NCBI GenBank assembly: GCA_037974665.1
Contig: CM075783.1
Coordinates: 16,214,762 to 16,278,761, forward strand
Direction of reading: 5' to 3'
Length of the DNA: 64,000 nucleotides
Origin: Ehretia macrophylla
Taxonomy: Eukaryota; Streptophyta; Magnoliopsida; Boraginales; Ehretiaceae
In this document: one piece after another, positions 1 through 10,100 of the stretch
Numbering within the stretch: position 1 is the stretch's first letter
Layout: each line of letters begins with the position of its first letter
Translations under genes and position numbers: made by a program
The notes under the pieces: generated by a model
Databases searched by the model: none
Seen by the model: the letters and a program-made list of their open reading frames with translations, nothing else
What the model was told of the DNA's origin: nothing

Positions 1-545
1 ACTTCGAGCAGGGTCGGCAAAAATCCTATGTTTCCTCACAGACCAAATGATATAAACTGCAGCCCCCAAAACAAGCTTGAAAATATGGAATTGGAAAGAA
101 TTCGAGCATGAGGACTCCATGGCCCACGAGTATACATCTTCCCAATGAGTTAATCTAGTTGCAATCTTGGTATTATGGAGACTATGTCCAATTATCCTTC
201 GTGAGAAAAAACACTCAAAATATAAATGATTCCGCGTTTCAGCAACAACAACACAAAGCACACACGTATTGAATGTGCCAACACCCTAAGCAACAAGACG
301 TTGTTTAGTGTTAAGTCTATCAAGGATAGCAAGCCCTGAGCAAAACGAGTGCTTTGGAATATTCTCTTCAAATTAGATGAACTTTCCGGCTTTAGAAGTG
401 ATTTTTTTTCTTCTTTTGTTTTGTTTTCTAGCTAAATTTGGTGATTATTTTGTAGGAATGAGTATAGTAGTTTTACTACAAGTATCTACTGGTTCATTTT
501 GTTTGTCCGATACGTGCTTGAATCCTTTCTTTTCGTTTCCAAATA
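1..545 (-). pseudogene. LINE (L1-type) 3' remnant, copy A, cut by the window edge
   Basis: This DNA is nearly identical to 6166-6560, where the minus strand encodes the tail of a LINE reverse-transcriptase ORF, the zinc-binding zf-RVT region with residues such as WEDVYSWAM and IIWSVRKHRIF. Here only the 5' part of that tail lies inside the window; the poly(A) end is outside. The frame is broken by indels and stops. The remnant marks the left limit of the repeat unit that carries gene A. The 3' limit near position 1 is imposed by the window, and the 5' limit is uncertain because homology to block B runs on without a break. Confidence 0.65.
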
Positions 546-2815
546 ACAAAAAATAAAAATAACAATAAAACCCCCTCTTTTTTCAATTTTTCCCCTTGTG
601 ATAAGTTCATTAAACCCAAATAATAAGATCTAAATTAGTTAAACAAATGCGTTTGTAATTGGCTTAAAGCTGTCAAATCCAGTGTTATTGTACATTATAT
701 CGAAGAGAACCTTCATCTCTCAGGTGGTGGGTACTTGGTAATAATTTTAAGAGAAGCTATTCATGAATATGGACTGAATAAAACTAGATTCTAAAATTAG
801 GAAAATGTTTCAGTTTGTTAGACAGATTGATTCGCTTCTCACATGTGAGGTGGGTCCGTAGAGCCCACTCCCACACTAATTTGAATTAGCTTGCCTGGAC
901 GGATTGAAACAATTTCCTAATTTTAGAATCTAATTTTATTGAGCAATACGTCAACATAAAATCTGATGACAAGACAATTATGATCCTTCCTTCTGCGAAG
1001 GGAGAAGGGAAATCCAAAAATTCTTTTAAATAAAAATTAAAATAAATAATTTTTTAATTATATGAGTATATCTTTTTTTTAGTGAGAATTAATTAATCTT
1101 TTAAATAAAAAATACTTAAATATTTAATTTTTTTTTAAAAAAATACATAATATTTTTAACGTTCTTTTGAACTAGTAAAATACACAACCACCGCCCCCAT
1201 TTACATGGGCCACTTGAAGGGAGGCAAGTGCCTTTCTAAGAAGAACCTTCTTCTTTAGAACTCTTTGCCAGGTCAAGTTGGCAACTGTATATATTTTCCC
1301 CATAATCTGTGCATATGGCTGAAGATATACGCGGGCTGAGGAACAAGTCAGGAAACTACAGATGGACCAAAAATTAATGTACATGTTGGATATATCGAAT
1401 GACCATATCTTTTACTAATTATGGTTTTGAGATGATGATATTGATGTTGACAAAAAAAAAAAAAAAAAGAGACGATGATATTTATGCGTTTGAAGGCCGG
1501 AGTTGTACTTTTCCGACATTCTAGAGTTTTTTGTACTCATTAAATTAAGAAGAAATTATAACTGAGTTCTGTGCAACAAATACGTGACATTCTTAGAGAA
1601 TATAATTGTTTCGTATACTCATATATTATTATGAAGTTAATATCTTTATACAAGATTTTAGGTTATTTCACATAAAGTTGATTAAAAAAAAAAAAAAAAC
1701 AATTGGTTTTGAAATCGAACCTCATATTTCTTAATATGAATGATATTTTGAGTTGGACTTGTTTCATGTGTTGCACGTTTCTCTCTGATTTTGTTTTTCC
1801 ATGACAAAATTGCTTTGTGAATCTTGATCGTCATACAAAAAGGGAGAATTAGATAATATAATTTTTTTCACATCGGTAAATCATTAGTTTTAAGCTTATT
1901 ATATGAGATTTTGAATTACTGGACCTTTTGATCAAAAAAAAAAAACTACTGGATCTACAATCAATTGGTAGTAAAATAAAATCACATAATTCTTAATATA
2001 CACGTCGTTCTTTCTTTTTAAAACTCTATCTATGCAAAGGTACAGAATATTAAATCTACTCATTCAAATTATGCTGTATGCAATCGAGCCATTTTATTTG
2101 TTTTGTTCATATACTTAATAATCTACTCCAATTGTTCATTGTGTGTTCCAGTAGTAACCAAGTACAACTCAGTCTGCTTCGAAAAAGAATCTAATTCGAG
2201 AAGTCAACTAATATTTAATTTGAAGGAGCCCAACAAGAAAAACTAACAAAGAATAGATCTTCATCATCATTATATTAGGACTTTGAATTTCGCCTAATTA
2301 TCAATCTTGATAGAGGAAAAGATAAAGAATAACACTTTCTTGGAAGACAATTATAGCACGTTTCAAACAGGTCGCTTTCATGGTGCACTAAACTGTAATT
2401 TTCCACGAATCCACCTGAAGATGGCAATTCATTTGGGGGAAGTTTGTTACAAACAGTCGTCAAGCCGGATGGCGAGTATATGTGATAGTAATATATATAT
2501 TTTTTTTTTTGAGATGATGTGAAAATATTAATGACGAAACTCGATCATTAATTGGTAAATTCTCAGGCATAGCTGTGTGCTCGCACACATGTACTATGTC
2601 AGTTAACGACGGAACTCCAGAATAGTAAAGAGTGTCGAATCTGCGATTTCATAAAAAAAATTTTACCTTCTGAGAACGGCACATATTATTTTAGTGGGGC
2701 CTACATATGTTTTTCTTCGGGACCACAAATCTGTCAATCTAATCAAAGAAGCTTCCTTCCTCTGCCACTTCTTCAATCATTACGCGTTCCTTAGATACCA
2801 AGTACGCTATCCCCA

Positions 2816-2847
<32 letters not shown>

Positions 2848-2886
2848 GATAGATATATATATGCATTCTCTTCATAACTTGTACTC
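546..2886. repeat. 5' flanking region of gene A, part of the duplicated unit
   Basis: I find no gene here. The stretch is collinear with 12085-14340 (copy B) and 44120-46650 (copy D), with many small indels. Landmarks present in all three are a GGTGGTGGGTACTTGG segment, a conserved stretch around 1230-1375 and the block at about 2325-2440 that also occurs twice near copy C. Copy A alone keeps both arms of an inverted repeat (about 775-812 and 908-945); B and D have lost the left arm. Short A and T runs are frequent. Confidence 0.75.
2818..2863 (+). promoter_or_regulatory. TATA-like (GT)n(TA)n tract upstream of gene A
   Basis: An alternating GT then TA tract is followed by GCATTCTCTTCATAACTTG. 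The same order is found 75-80 bp before the ATG in copies B (about 14284-14300) and D (about 46592-46611), and a related tract precedes copy C (about 32738-32756). The position suits a plant TATA box with a short 5' leader. In copy A the distance to the ATG has grown by 521 bp because of the MITE insertion. A simple-repeat role alone is possible; transcript starts are not visible from sequence. Confidence 0.5.
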
Positions 2887-3398
2887 GGAGTAAATTGCTT
2901 ACCGCCCCCCTCTGTTTTGTCCGAAATACTCATTCACCCCCTATGTTTTTAAAATAGGCTCATTACCCCCCTGTGTTTTTTCGATTAAGCTAACGCACCC
3001 AAAATCGCTTATTCCGTTAGCAAATATTACCAAATTAGTTAATTGATCGTTATACCCTTACATAAAGTTAAAATCGAAAAAACACAGGGGGGTAATGAGC
3101 CTATTTTAAAAACACAGGGGGTGAATGAGTATTTCAGGAAAAATACAAGGGGACGGCAAGTAATTTACTAAAAGGGTATTTTTGTCCAACAAAGAATTTA
3201 TTTTAACCAAAAGCATAAAAAAATCGCATTTTAAGCGCGTGTTTTACAATTGCCGTTAAATTAGACGATTTTTCTAACGGAGGGAGGCGGTCAGCTACAT
3301 TCCGAAAATCACAGGGGGGTAATGAGCCTATTTTAAAAAAATAGGAGGTGAATGAGTATTTCGAATAAAATACAGGGGGGCGGCAAGCAATTTACTCA
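2887..3398. mobile_element. 512-bp Mutator-like MITE in the 5' leader of gene A
   Basis: The element starts GGAGTAAATTGCTTACCG and ends with its inverted form (GGCAAGCAATTTACTCA). The inverted arms run for about 90-100 bp. It is flanked by a 9-bp direct repeat, CTTGTACTC, at 2878-2886 and 3399-3407. Copies B and D have the uninterrupted site with a single CTTGTACTC. A 9-bp duplication and long inverted ends fit Mutator-type MITEs. A third copy of the terminal arm lies inside (about 3070-3170, same orientation as the right end), so the element looks like a shorter MITE with a second right end. There is no coding capacity. Confidence 0.88.
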
Positions 3399-3458
3399 CT
3401 TGTACTCATCATTCGTTCATCGAGCAATTAGATTGAAACTTAAACTTTTCCAGAAACA

Positions 3459-3899
3459 ATGCAAACAACTTCCCTTCTTCAACACCCCACCCTCCCCCCA
3501 CCTCCCTTGTTGAAAAATGTCAGGTGCAACGGTAAAACACTGGCACACAAACAAAAAAGAACCTTAAATTGTATCTTTGCATTGAAAAGAGATCATGAAC
3601 ATGGTAAAGATCATTACAGTGGTAGGCTGGTTGATGATAACATGATTGTTCTTCGAATGAGAATTCATGAGATGAAAATGCAGGAGAGGAACGATGAGGC
3701 TCCGTCGAATTGGATGGAATGGGAGAAGAGATGGTACTTGAGCTATGATTCTGATGTGTGTGAAGCAGTAGGGTTTTTGCAAACTGTGTTAATGGAGACT
3801 AGGCCAAGCGTGGTTTTGGGGATGTTAGCTATTTTGATGCTCAGTGTTCCCACATCCTTCGCTTTTGTTTTGCATCACTTAATGGATCTCAGACATTAA
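3459..3899 (+). CDS. Gene A: small plant protein of unknown function, predicted organelle-targeted, one membrane segment (intact)
   Basis: The product is 146 aa from an uninterrupted single exon. Residues 1-45 are rich in S, T, P, K and R with few acidic residues, as in chloroplast or mitochondrial transit peptides. A charged middle (46-82) leads to a tryptophan motif NWMEWEKRWY (84-93). Then comes DVCEAVGFLQ (99-108), TRPSVVLG (114-121) and a hydrophobic stretch (about 117-139) that could cross a membrane once, leaving a very short tail. From memory, unverified, similar small plant proteins with a WMEWEK motif and a C-terminal TRPS-LG-SVP segment exist without a known function. The start is chosen because all four copies keep this ATG and the bases around it. 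It differs from copy D at about 14 of 146 residues. The body is intact, but its leader carries a 512-bp MITE, so expression may differ from D. Confidence 0.8.
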   Translation: MQTTSLLQHPTLPPPPLLKNVRCNGKTLAHKQKRTLNCIFALKRDHEHGKDHYSGRLVDDNMIVLRMRIHEMKMQERNDEAPSNWMEWEKRWYLSYDSDVCEAVGFLQTVLMETRPSVVLGMLAILMLSVPTSFAFVLHHLMDLRH

Positions 3900-3948
3900 A
3901 GAGATCAATATTTGATGTCATATAGCTATTGTTGTCCTGTATATTATA

Positions 3949-4370
3949 GGGTAATTTATAGAAATCGTATTTAGATCTTTGACTTTTTTGATATTTAAGT
4001 TTTTTATCTTTTATTTTGAACAAAGTGGTCCTTCATCTTTTATTTTGGTTATAGCTGTTAGTATTTAGAGTAAAATCCGTAAAAAAAAAAAAAAAAGTTA
4101 GTAAGTACTTGGATGACACGTGGCAATAAAATGCACAAATTTTTAGAGGTAAAATTGTCACTCGATAAAATATAAGCATCCTAAGGTTTATACATTTTGC
4201 GTCACGTGCCATTCACGTGCTCACTAACGTTATTTTTTGACAAATTTTGCTTCAAAGACTAACAGCTGTCACCAAAATAAAATATAAAGGACCATTTTAT
4301 CCAAAATAAAAGATAGCGACCTTAAATGTCTAAAAAGACAAAGATTTAAGATCATTTCGATAAATTACCC
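3949..4370. mobile_element. 422-bp inverted-repeat element (MITE) just 3' of gene A
   Basis: It begins GGGTAATTTATAGAAATC and ends with the imperfect reverse complement, finishing ATAAATTACCC. The arms match imperfectly over roughly 130 bp each, including TTATCTTTTATTTTG on one arm and its complement on the other. No clear target-site duplication is visible (TATATTATA on the left against AAAAATTAT on the right). It begins about 50 bp after the stop codon of gene A and may therefore lie in the 3' UTR. Copies B and D lack it. Confidence 0.7.
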
Positions 4371-4518
4371 AAAAATTATCAGTTATGTATGATACATGAA
4401 TGCTCTTATATTTTGAGTACAAGTTCTTATCTCATCTCATAGTAGGGGAAAAAATTGATAAATATATATATGCTTAGTCTCAAATAGCTCTACGTGTATG
4501 TGAAAATCTCTACAGAAG

Positions 4519-4738
4519 CAAGGGCGAATTTATGATTTTTGTTTCGTAGGGGCTAAAAACATATAATTTAACACTTATATATATACCATTTTTATTCAGT
4601 GGTGGCTAAATTATTATTTTTAGCCTAAAAATAAATACATTATTAGAAAATACAACTTTAACTCATTCATTAATAGCTCTAATTTTGAGGTCAGTGGGGA
4701 CTGTAACTCCTGCCGTCTCTCAGATAAATCCGCCACTG
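4519..4738. mobile_element. 220-bp hAT-type MITE
   Basis: The ends are CAAGGGCGAATTTATG on the left and ATAAATCCGCCACTG on the right, an imperfect terminal inverted repeat of the hAT form CAGTGGCGGA. The flanks are 8-bp near-duplicates, TACAGAAG (4511-4518) and TCCAGAAG (4739-4746), with one mismatch. An 8-bp duplication with these ends is typical of hAT elements. Nothing is encoded. Confidence 0.8.
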
Positions 4739-5605
4739 TCCAGAAGTCCCTGAAAATTAACACCATTTGCCAAACTAGCTGAAAATCCCAGTCTCTATTG
4801 AAATACCAAATTTTCCCTTGGCTGCAATCTGACGTGAATTGAGGGTTTGTTTTTTGTTCTGATTGCTAAGGCATGGCTGGAAGGCTTAGCAAATGGCCAT
4901 ATTCCAACTTTCATTGGAATATATTAATTTTTTTTATTCTTTTTAAAAAAACCATCATATAGCGTGTGCCTGTTGTGCTTGTGTGTATTATACAGATAAA
5001 CATTAAGCATATTTCCTATAAATTAAGCAAGGTTGAAATTAAAATAATAATAAAAAAGACCATTATACCTATTTCGCGTGAGTAGTCTGGAGTGTGCTTT
5101 GGTCTATATGCGTCGTGAGCTCAAGTCGACGACCGTCGACCGGCTAAAGATAGATCGTGCAAGATGAAGTGTTATGCTTTGGATTGTACATTTTATTTAT
5201 TTATTTTTGTTCGTGGCAAGTCATGTTATTTTTTTTTAAAAGGGGATCAGTAGTGGTTCCTCACTTACTTCTAAGTGACTCGAACTCAAGGGTCGAGACT
5301 ATTTAAATTTCAAGTGAGAGCTGCTCCCACTGAACTTAACCCTCTTATCAAGTCATGCTATTTATTTATGTAAGATATAATTTTTACTTAATGATGTACA
5401 AATGTGATTCTATTTATTTTTTTCTCTTCCCTCTGTTGGCTCTCCTTCTCTTGCTCATACTTTCATCACTCTTAATTTCTTCGACCCAATTGTTACACTA
5501 GTTCTCAGCCCCAGCTCTCCCACTAGGCCATGATCACTTGGCTAAATTCCCAAAGTCAACCATATTTATTGTTGACCCAATGGACTATGGTATGCCAATG
5601 GTAGC

Positions 5606-5782
5606 CAGGGGCGGATGCACCTTATGGTGAGGATGTGCCTCACCTTGGAAAAAAAATAAAAAATTTTCATTTTTTGATATTTTTTTTAAGAAAAACTATT
5701 ATATTTGATACTTTATGCACATGCTGAACTCTCTCACTGTACGAGTGCACACCCTAAGTGTGAGTGCCTAGATCCGCCACTG
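5606..5782. mobile_element. 177-bp hAT-type MITE
   Basis: It starts CAGGGGCGGATGCAC and ends TAGATCCGCCACTG, an imperfect terminal inverted repeat. A perfect 8-bp target-site duplication, ATGGTAGC, flanks it at 5598-5605 and 5783-5790. The ends resemble those of 4519-4738, so the two belong to related hAT families. Nothing is encoded. Confidence 0.9.
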
Positions 5783-5948
5783 ATGGTAGCTGAAGAAATT
5801 TAACGCCTAATTTGAAATCTTCATAAAACCAAAAGTTAGAAGACTGCTAACCTCGAGAATTTTAGGTAATTAACAGACTTAAATGTGCATTTTGAAAGAT
5901 GCAAGACCAAAGTTATCATTTTTCCTTTGAATGTAGGCAGTCATGAAC

Positions 5949-6545
5949 TTTTTTTTTTTTTTAAACACAAAAAATAAGCAAGTGATTTTATTCATTCTAA
6001 AATCTATATAAAAAAACTATACAAAATCTCAACTTAGAGAAGAATTCCACAGTTGAGATTCTACGTTACACAAATAGATCTATGAAGTACAGTAGAACAA
6101 AAATGCCTCTCCCACAATTTACATTGATTTGCAAGCTATTTTTAATACTATAAAAGATTTGTTCTTCAGTTCGAGCAGTGTCAGCAAAAATCCTATGTTT
6201 CCTCACAGACCAAATGATATAAACTGCAGCCCCCAAAACAAGCTTGAAAATATGGAATTGGAAAGAATTCGAGCATGAGGAGTTCATGGCCCACGAATAT
6301 ACATCTTCCCATCGAGTTAATCTAGTTGCAATCTTGGTATTCAGGAGACTATGTCTCCAATTATCCTTCGTGAGAAAGAACACTCAAAATATAAATGATC
6401 TCGCGTTTTAACAACACCACCACTAAGCACAAGTACTGGACGTGCCAACACCCTAAGCAACAAGACGTTGTTTAGCGTTAAGTCTGTTAAGGATAGCAAG
6501 TCATGAGCAAAACGAGTGTTTTGGAATATTCTTTTTGAACTAGAT
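5949..6545 (-). pseudogene. LINE (L1-type) 3' end with poly(A), copy B
   Basis: A run of 14 T at 5949-5962 is the poly(A) tail of a minus-strand LINE. The minus-strand frame 6383-6066 (105 codons) reads as the end of a LINE ORF2: WEDVYSWAM, VLGAAVYIIWSVRKHR and a lysine/serine tail, the pattern that follows the zf-RVT zinc-binding domain. Further upstream on the minus strand (6390-6530) pieces of the cysteine/histidine part can be read only across frame breaks. The reverse-transcriptase core is absent. It is therefore a dead 5'-truncated copy. The same remnant opens the window (1-545). Confidence 0.8.
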
Positions 6546-6736
6546 GAACTTTCCGGCTTTAGAAGTGATTTTTTTTCTTCTTTTGTTTTGTTTTCTGGCT
6601 AAATTTGGTGATTGTTTTGTAGGAATGAGTATGGTAGTTTACTGCAAGTATATACTGGTCCATTTTGTTTGTCCGATACGTGCTTCAATCCTTTCTTTTC
6701 GTTTCCAAAATAACAAAAAAAATAAAAAATAAATAA

Positions 6737-6741
6737 AACCC
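6737..6741. repeat. Target-site duplication AACCC, left of the Reina element
   Basis: AACCC lies directly before the TG of the 5' LTR and is repeated at 12080-12084 after the CA of the 3' LTR. Joining the flanks over one copy gives the empty site seen in copy A near 567-578 (AATAAAACCCCCTC). Confidence 0.95.
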
Positions 6742-7125
6742 TGTTATGACCTCTACTTCTCTGCTCCAATCCAACATCAAAGCCCAAAACGCTGAAATCA
6801 CAGAAGAAGCCCAGCCCAGTTTACGTAAAAGCCAGCGCGTGAGAAAACCTGCTCAAGCTCTTGCTGATTATGTGCCTTAACGGAAAGCAGTTATGTAATA
6901 GCATAGAATATATAGTCAGGTGTGAGGTGTGGGAAGCTAGGCATGTACTGAGTGTTATTCTCTAATCTTCTTCTTCTCCTAGCTCTCTCTCTCCCTCTCT
7001 CTCTCTTCTTCTCACTCTTTTGCTCTCTGTTCTATCTCAGTCTTTTCTTAGCTGAATTGTAATAATTTGAGTTGGGTTTCCCCTAGCCAGTGCAATAAAA
7101 CATCAATTCCAGCTAGTTCATTTCA
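6742..7125 (+). repeat. 5' LTR of the Reina element
   Basis: It is 384 bp, TGTTATGACC to TTCATTTCA. It carries a CT-rich tract (about 6968-7020) and, in its first 140 bp, the DNA that in the 3' LTR encodes the end of the polyprotein. Confidence 0.95.
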
Positions 7126-7127
7126 TT

Positions 7128-7145
7128 TGGTGCTTTCATTCAACC
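7128..7145 (+). promoter_or_regulatory. Primer-binding site of the Reina element and very short leader
   Basis: TGGTGCTTTCATTC begins 2 nt after the LTR, where the complement of a tRNA 3' end (starting TGG) is expected. I cannot assign the tRNA; it is not the tRNA-Met form TGGTATCAGAG. The gag ATG follows at 7146 in the context AACCATGGC, which suits plant translation starts. Confidence 0.6.
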
Positions 7146-10100
7146 ATGGCTGACGGAACTCGCCTTCAGACCATGGATGCCGCCATTCGCAAGCTCCAAG
7201 AATCCTCCGCCACCCACGATTCTACTCTGAGCTCCCTTCAATCCTCCTTCCAACAAGCTCTCTCCGAAATGACCCTCAAACTCACCACCATGGATGGCCG
7301 CCTCCAACAGGCCCTCCGACTCAAAGAAATCGACACCACTGATGGTAGTTCCTCTTCTGTACCACCGACCAACCCCTCTACCACCCCAGCTCATAATTCA
7401 GCCCCATCTTCTCCAAATATACAGACCCAAAACATCTTCCGCCATGTTCGCGTTGATTTTCCTCGTTTCAACGGCAATGATCCTCTAGGATGGATCTTCA
7501 AAGCTGAGAGGTTTTTCTCTTTTCATGCTGTCTCCGATGATCAAAAATTGGATCTCGCCTCTCTTCATATGGACGATGAGGCCTTACAATGGTTCTAGTG
7601 GATGAATAATACGAGTCCGTTTCGTACTTGGGCTCAATTCATTCGCAATTTGGAGGTTAGATTTGGTCCAACGGAGTTCGATGACCACCAAGGCTCACTG
7701 TTTAAACTTCTTCATACCACCACTGTTCGTGACTACCAGACCAATTTTGAGGCCCTTGCTAATCGCACTACGGGTCTCTCCGAGTCGGCTTTGGTAAGTT
7801 GCTTTGTTTCAGGCCTTAAACCTGACCTTCGTAACGAGGTTAAAGCATTCCGGCCAGTGTCCATGTCTCAGGCCATTGCTTTAGCTTGTTTACATGAAGC
7901 AAAATTCTTTGATTCCAAACGTGGGCCGTTTCGCCCGGACTTTCGAAAAATCGAGTCCAATCGGGGTCCAATATTGCCTACTCTATCTAGGCCTCTCCTA
8001 CCCACTCCCGCTAGCCCACACACCAGGCATACACATCTCCCTCACTCCAGCTCAAACACACTCCATACCAGCCCCAACACTCTATACACTAACCCATCTT
8101 CCACTCTTGTTCGCAAGCTCAGTTCTGCAGAAATGCAACGCCGAAGAAACCTTGGCTTATGTTATACATGTGATGAAAAATGGATTCCGGGTCATAGATG
8201 CCCAACACCGCCACGTCTCTATATATTGGATCCGGATCTCCCTAATGATACTTTGGATTCTTCTGACGAGGAGCTCGCTGAAAAATTACAACTAGACGAG
8301 TTGCAACCGGTTACGGAAGCCTCCTTTCATGCCTTGGGTGGTTCATCCTCCCCAGCTACAATCCGCTTGCATGCTATTGTTGCTGGAGCTCCGGTTCAAG
8401 TACTTGTCGATGGAGGTTCTACGAGAAATTTCATCCAAAGTCGCATAGCGCGACATCTGGGGTTAGCCATTGAACCTTCAGTTCGTTTTGGAGTCGTGGT
8501 TGGAAATGGTGGAACGTTGGTTTGTGAAGGGTGTGTTCGTGCTGTGGAGCTTAAAATTCAGGGGTTCACTTTCACCTTGGATCTGTTTGTCCTTCCATTG
8601 CATGGTGCTGATATCGTGCTCGGAGTACAATGGATAGCATCTCTGGGTAAGGTTCTTCATGACTATAATGAGCTTACCCTTACGTTTGTGCACAATGGTA
8701 AGGACATTTGTTTACAAGGGATTCCTGAAACTTCCCCAAGACCCATTGAGTACCACTGTTTCCGAAGATTAACGGAAACTGACGCCGTCGATTCTTGCTT
8801 CCATCTTCAACTTCTCCGAGAAAAATCCCATGACAATACTATTCCAAATGCTGACCTTACCAATCTTCTTACTAAATACAACACTGTCTTCCTCAAACCA
8901 CAAGGCCTACCCTCCCAACGACCTCAAGACCATGCCATACACCTTTTACCCGACACTACACCCATAAACGTCTGCCCATATCATTACCCTCACTACCAAA
9001 AAGCAGAAATTGAAAAATTGGTCTCCGATATGCTCAAAGACGGCGTCATTCAGCCCAGTACTAGCCCGTTTTCCTCTCTGATACTCTTGGTCAAAAAGAA
9101 AGATGGTACGTGGAGATTTTGCACCGATTATCGCGCATTAAATGCAGCCACTATTAAGGATCGTTTTCCTATTCCGACGGTTGATGAATTGCTTGATGAG
9201 TTTCATGGTGCTACAGTGTTTTTTAAATTGGATCTCCTCTCGGGTTATCACCAAATCCGTGTTCGGCCCGACGATGTGCCCAAAATAGCGTTTCGCACAC
9301 ACGACGGACATTATGAATATTTGGTAATGCCCTTTGGTCTCACAAATGCTCCTTCTACTTTTCAATCTATTATGAATGATATCTTTCGACCCTATCTACG
9401 TCGCTTTGTGTTGGTATTTTTTGATGATATCCTTGTATATAGCTCTACATGGCTCGAGCATTTGGCACATTTGGAGACTGTACTGCAAGTTCTCGAACGA
9501 AATCAGTTTGTTGCAAAGAGGTCCAAGTGTATTTTTGGCCAAGACCAAGTTGACTACTTAGGCTATGTGGTGACGGGCTCCGGGGTGCAAATGGATCCTT
9601 TAAAGATCCAAGCTGTAATGGAGTGGCCCGTGCCTACCACGGTACGAGCTTTGAGGGGTTTTTTGGGCTTTACCGGCTATTATCGTCGCTTCATAAAGGG
9701 GTATGCTTCTATTGCCAGCCCACTCACAGCTCTCCTTCATCGCGACTTTTTCAGTTGGACTGATGGTACAACTCAGGCCTTTGAACATTTGAAGTTGGCC
9801 CTTACTTCAGCACCCATTCTAACATTGCCAAATTTCTCTAAGACATTTACATTGGAGACTGATGCTTCAGCCGTGGGTATTGGTACGATTCTTAGTCAAG
9901 AAGGACACCCCATTGCATTTTTTTGTGTTAAATTGTCTCCTCGTATGCAAGCATCTTCGGCTTATCACAGAGAAATGTATGCAATCACCGAAGCTGTTTC
10001 CAAATGGCGCTAATACCTCCTTGGTCGCAAGTTTGTGATCAAAACAGATCAACGAAGTCTCAAAGAGCTTAATCAACAGATAATTCAGACCCCCGAGCAG

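Larger units (their letters stand above)
4371..5948. other. Spacer between copies A and B, without genes
   Basis: Apart from two hAT-type MITEs, listed separately, I see no coding region or RNA gene. Around 5225-5340 there is a segment whose reverse complement contains GAGTTCGAGTCAC, similar to a pol III B box. It could be a worn tRNA-derived SINE, but I find no clear A box or tail. I recognised no homology to the C-D spacer (33290-44120). Confidence 0.5.

Noticed and set aside
1172-1384. A 70-codon minus-strand frame in the gene A flank, with neighbours in B and D
   Set aside because: The DNA is similar in all copies only because the whole region is duplicated; the frame is not kept open in copy D, and there is no recognisable domain.
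5225-5340. A tRNA-derived SINE in the A-B spacer
   Set aside because: Only one B-box-like sequence is visible, without a clear A box, tail or duplication.
7596-7598. Programmed stop-codon read-through between gag and pol in the Reina element
   Set aside because: The TAG lies in the middle of gag, before the knuckle, and not at a gag-pol boundary. A second stop lies in RNase H. Random C-to-T decay explains both better.
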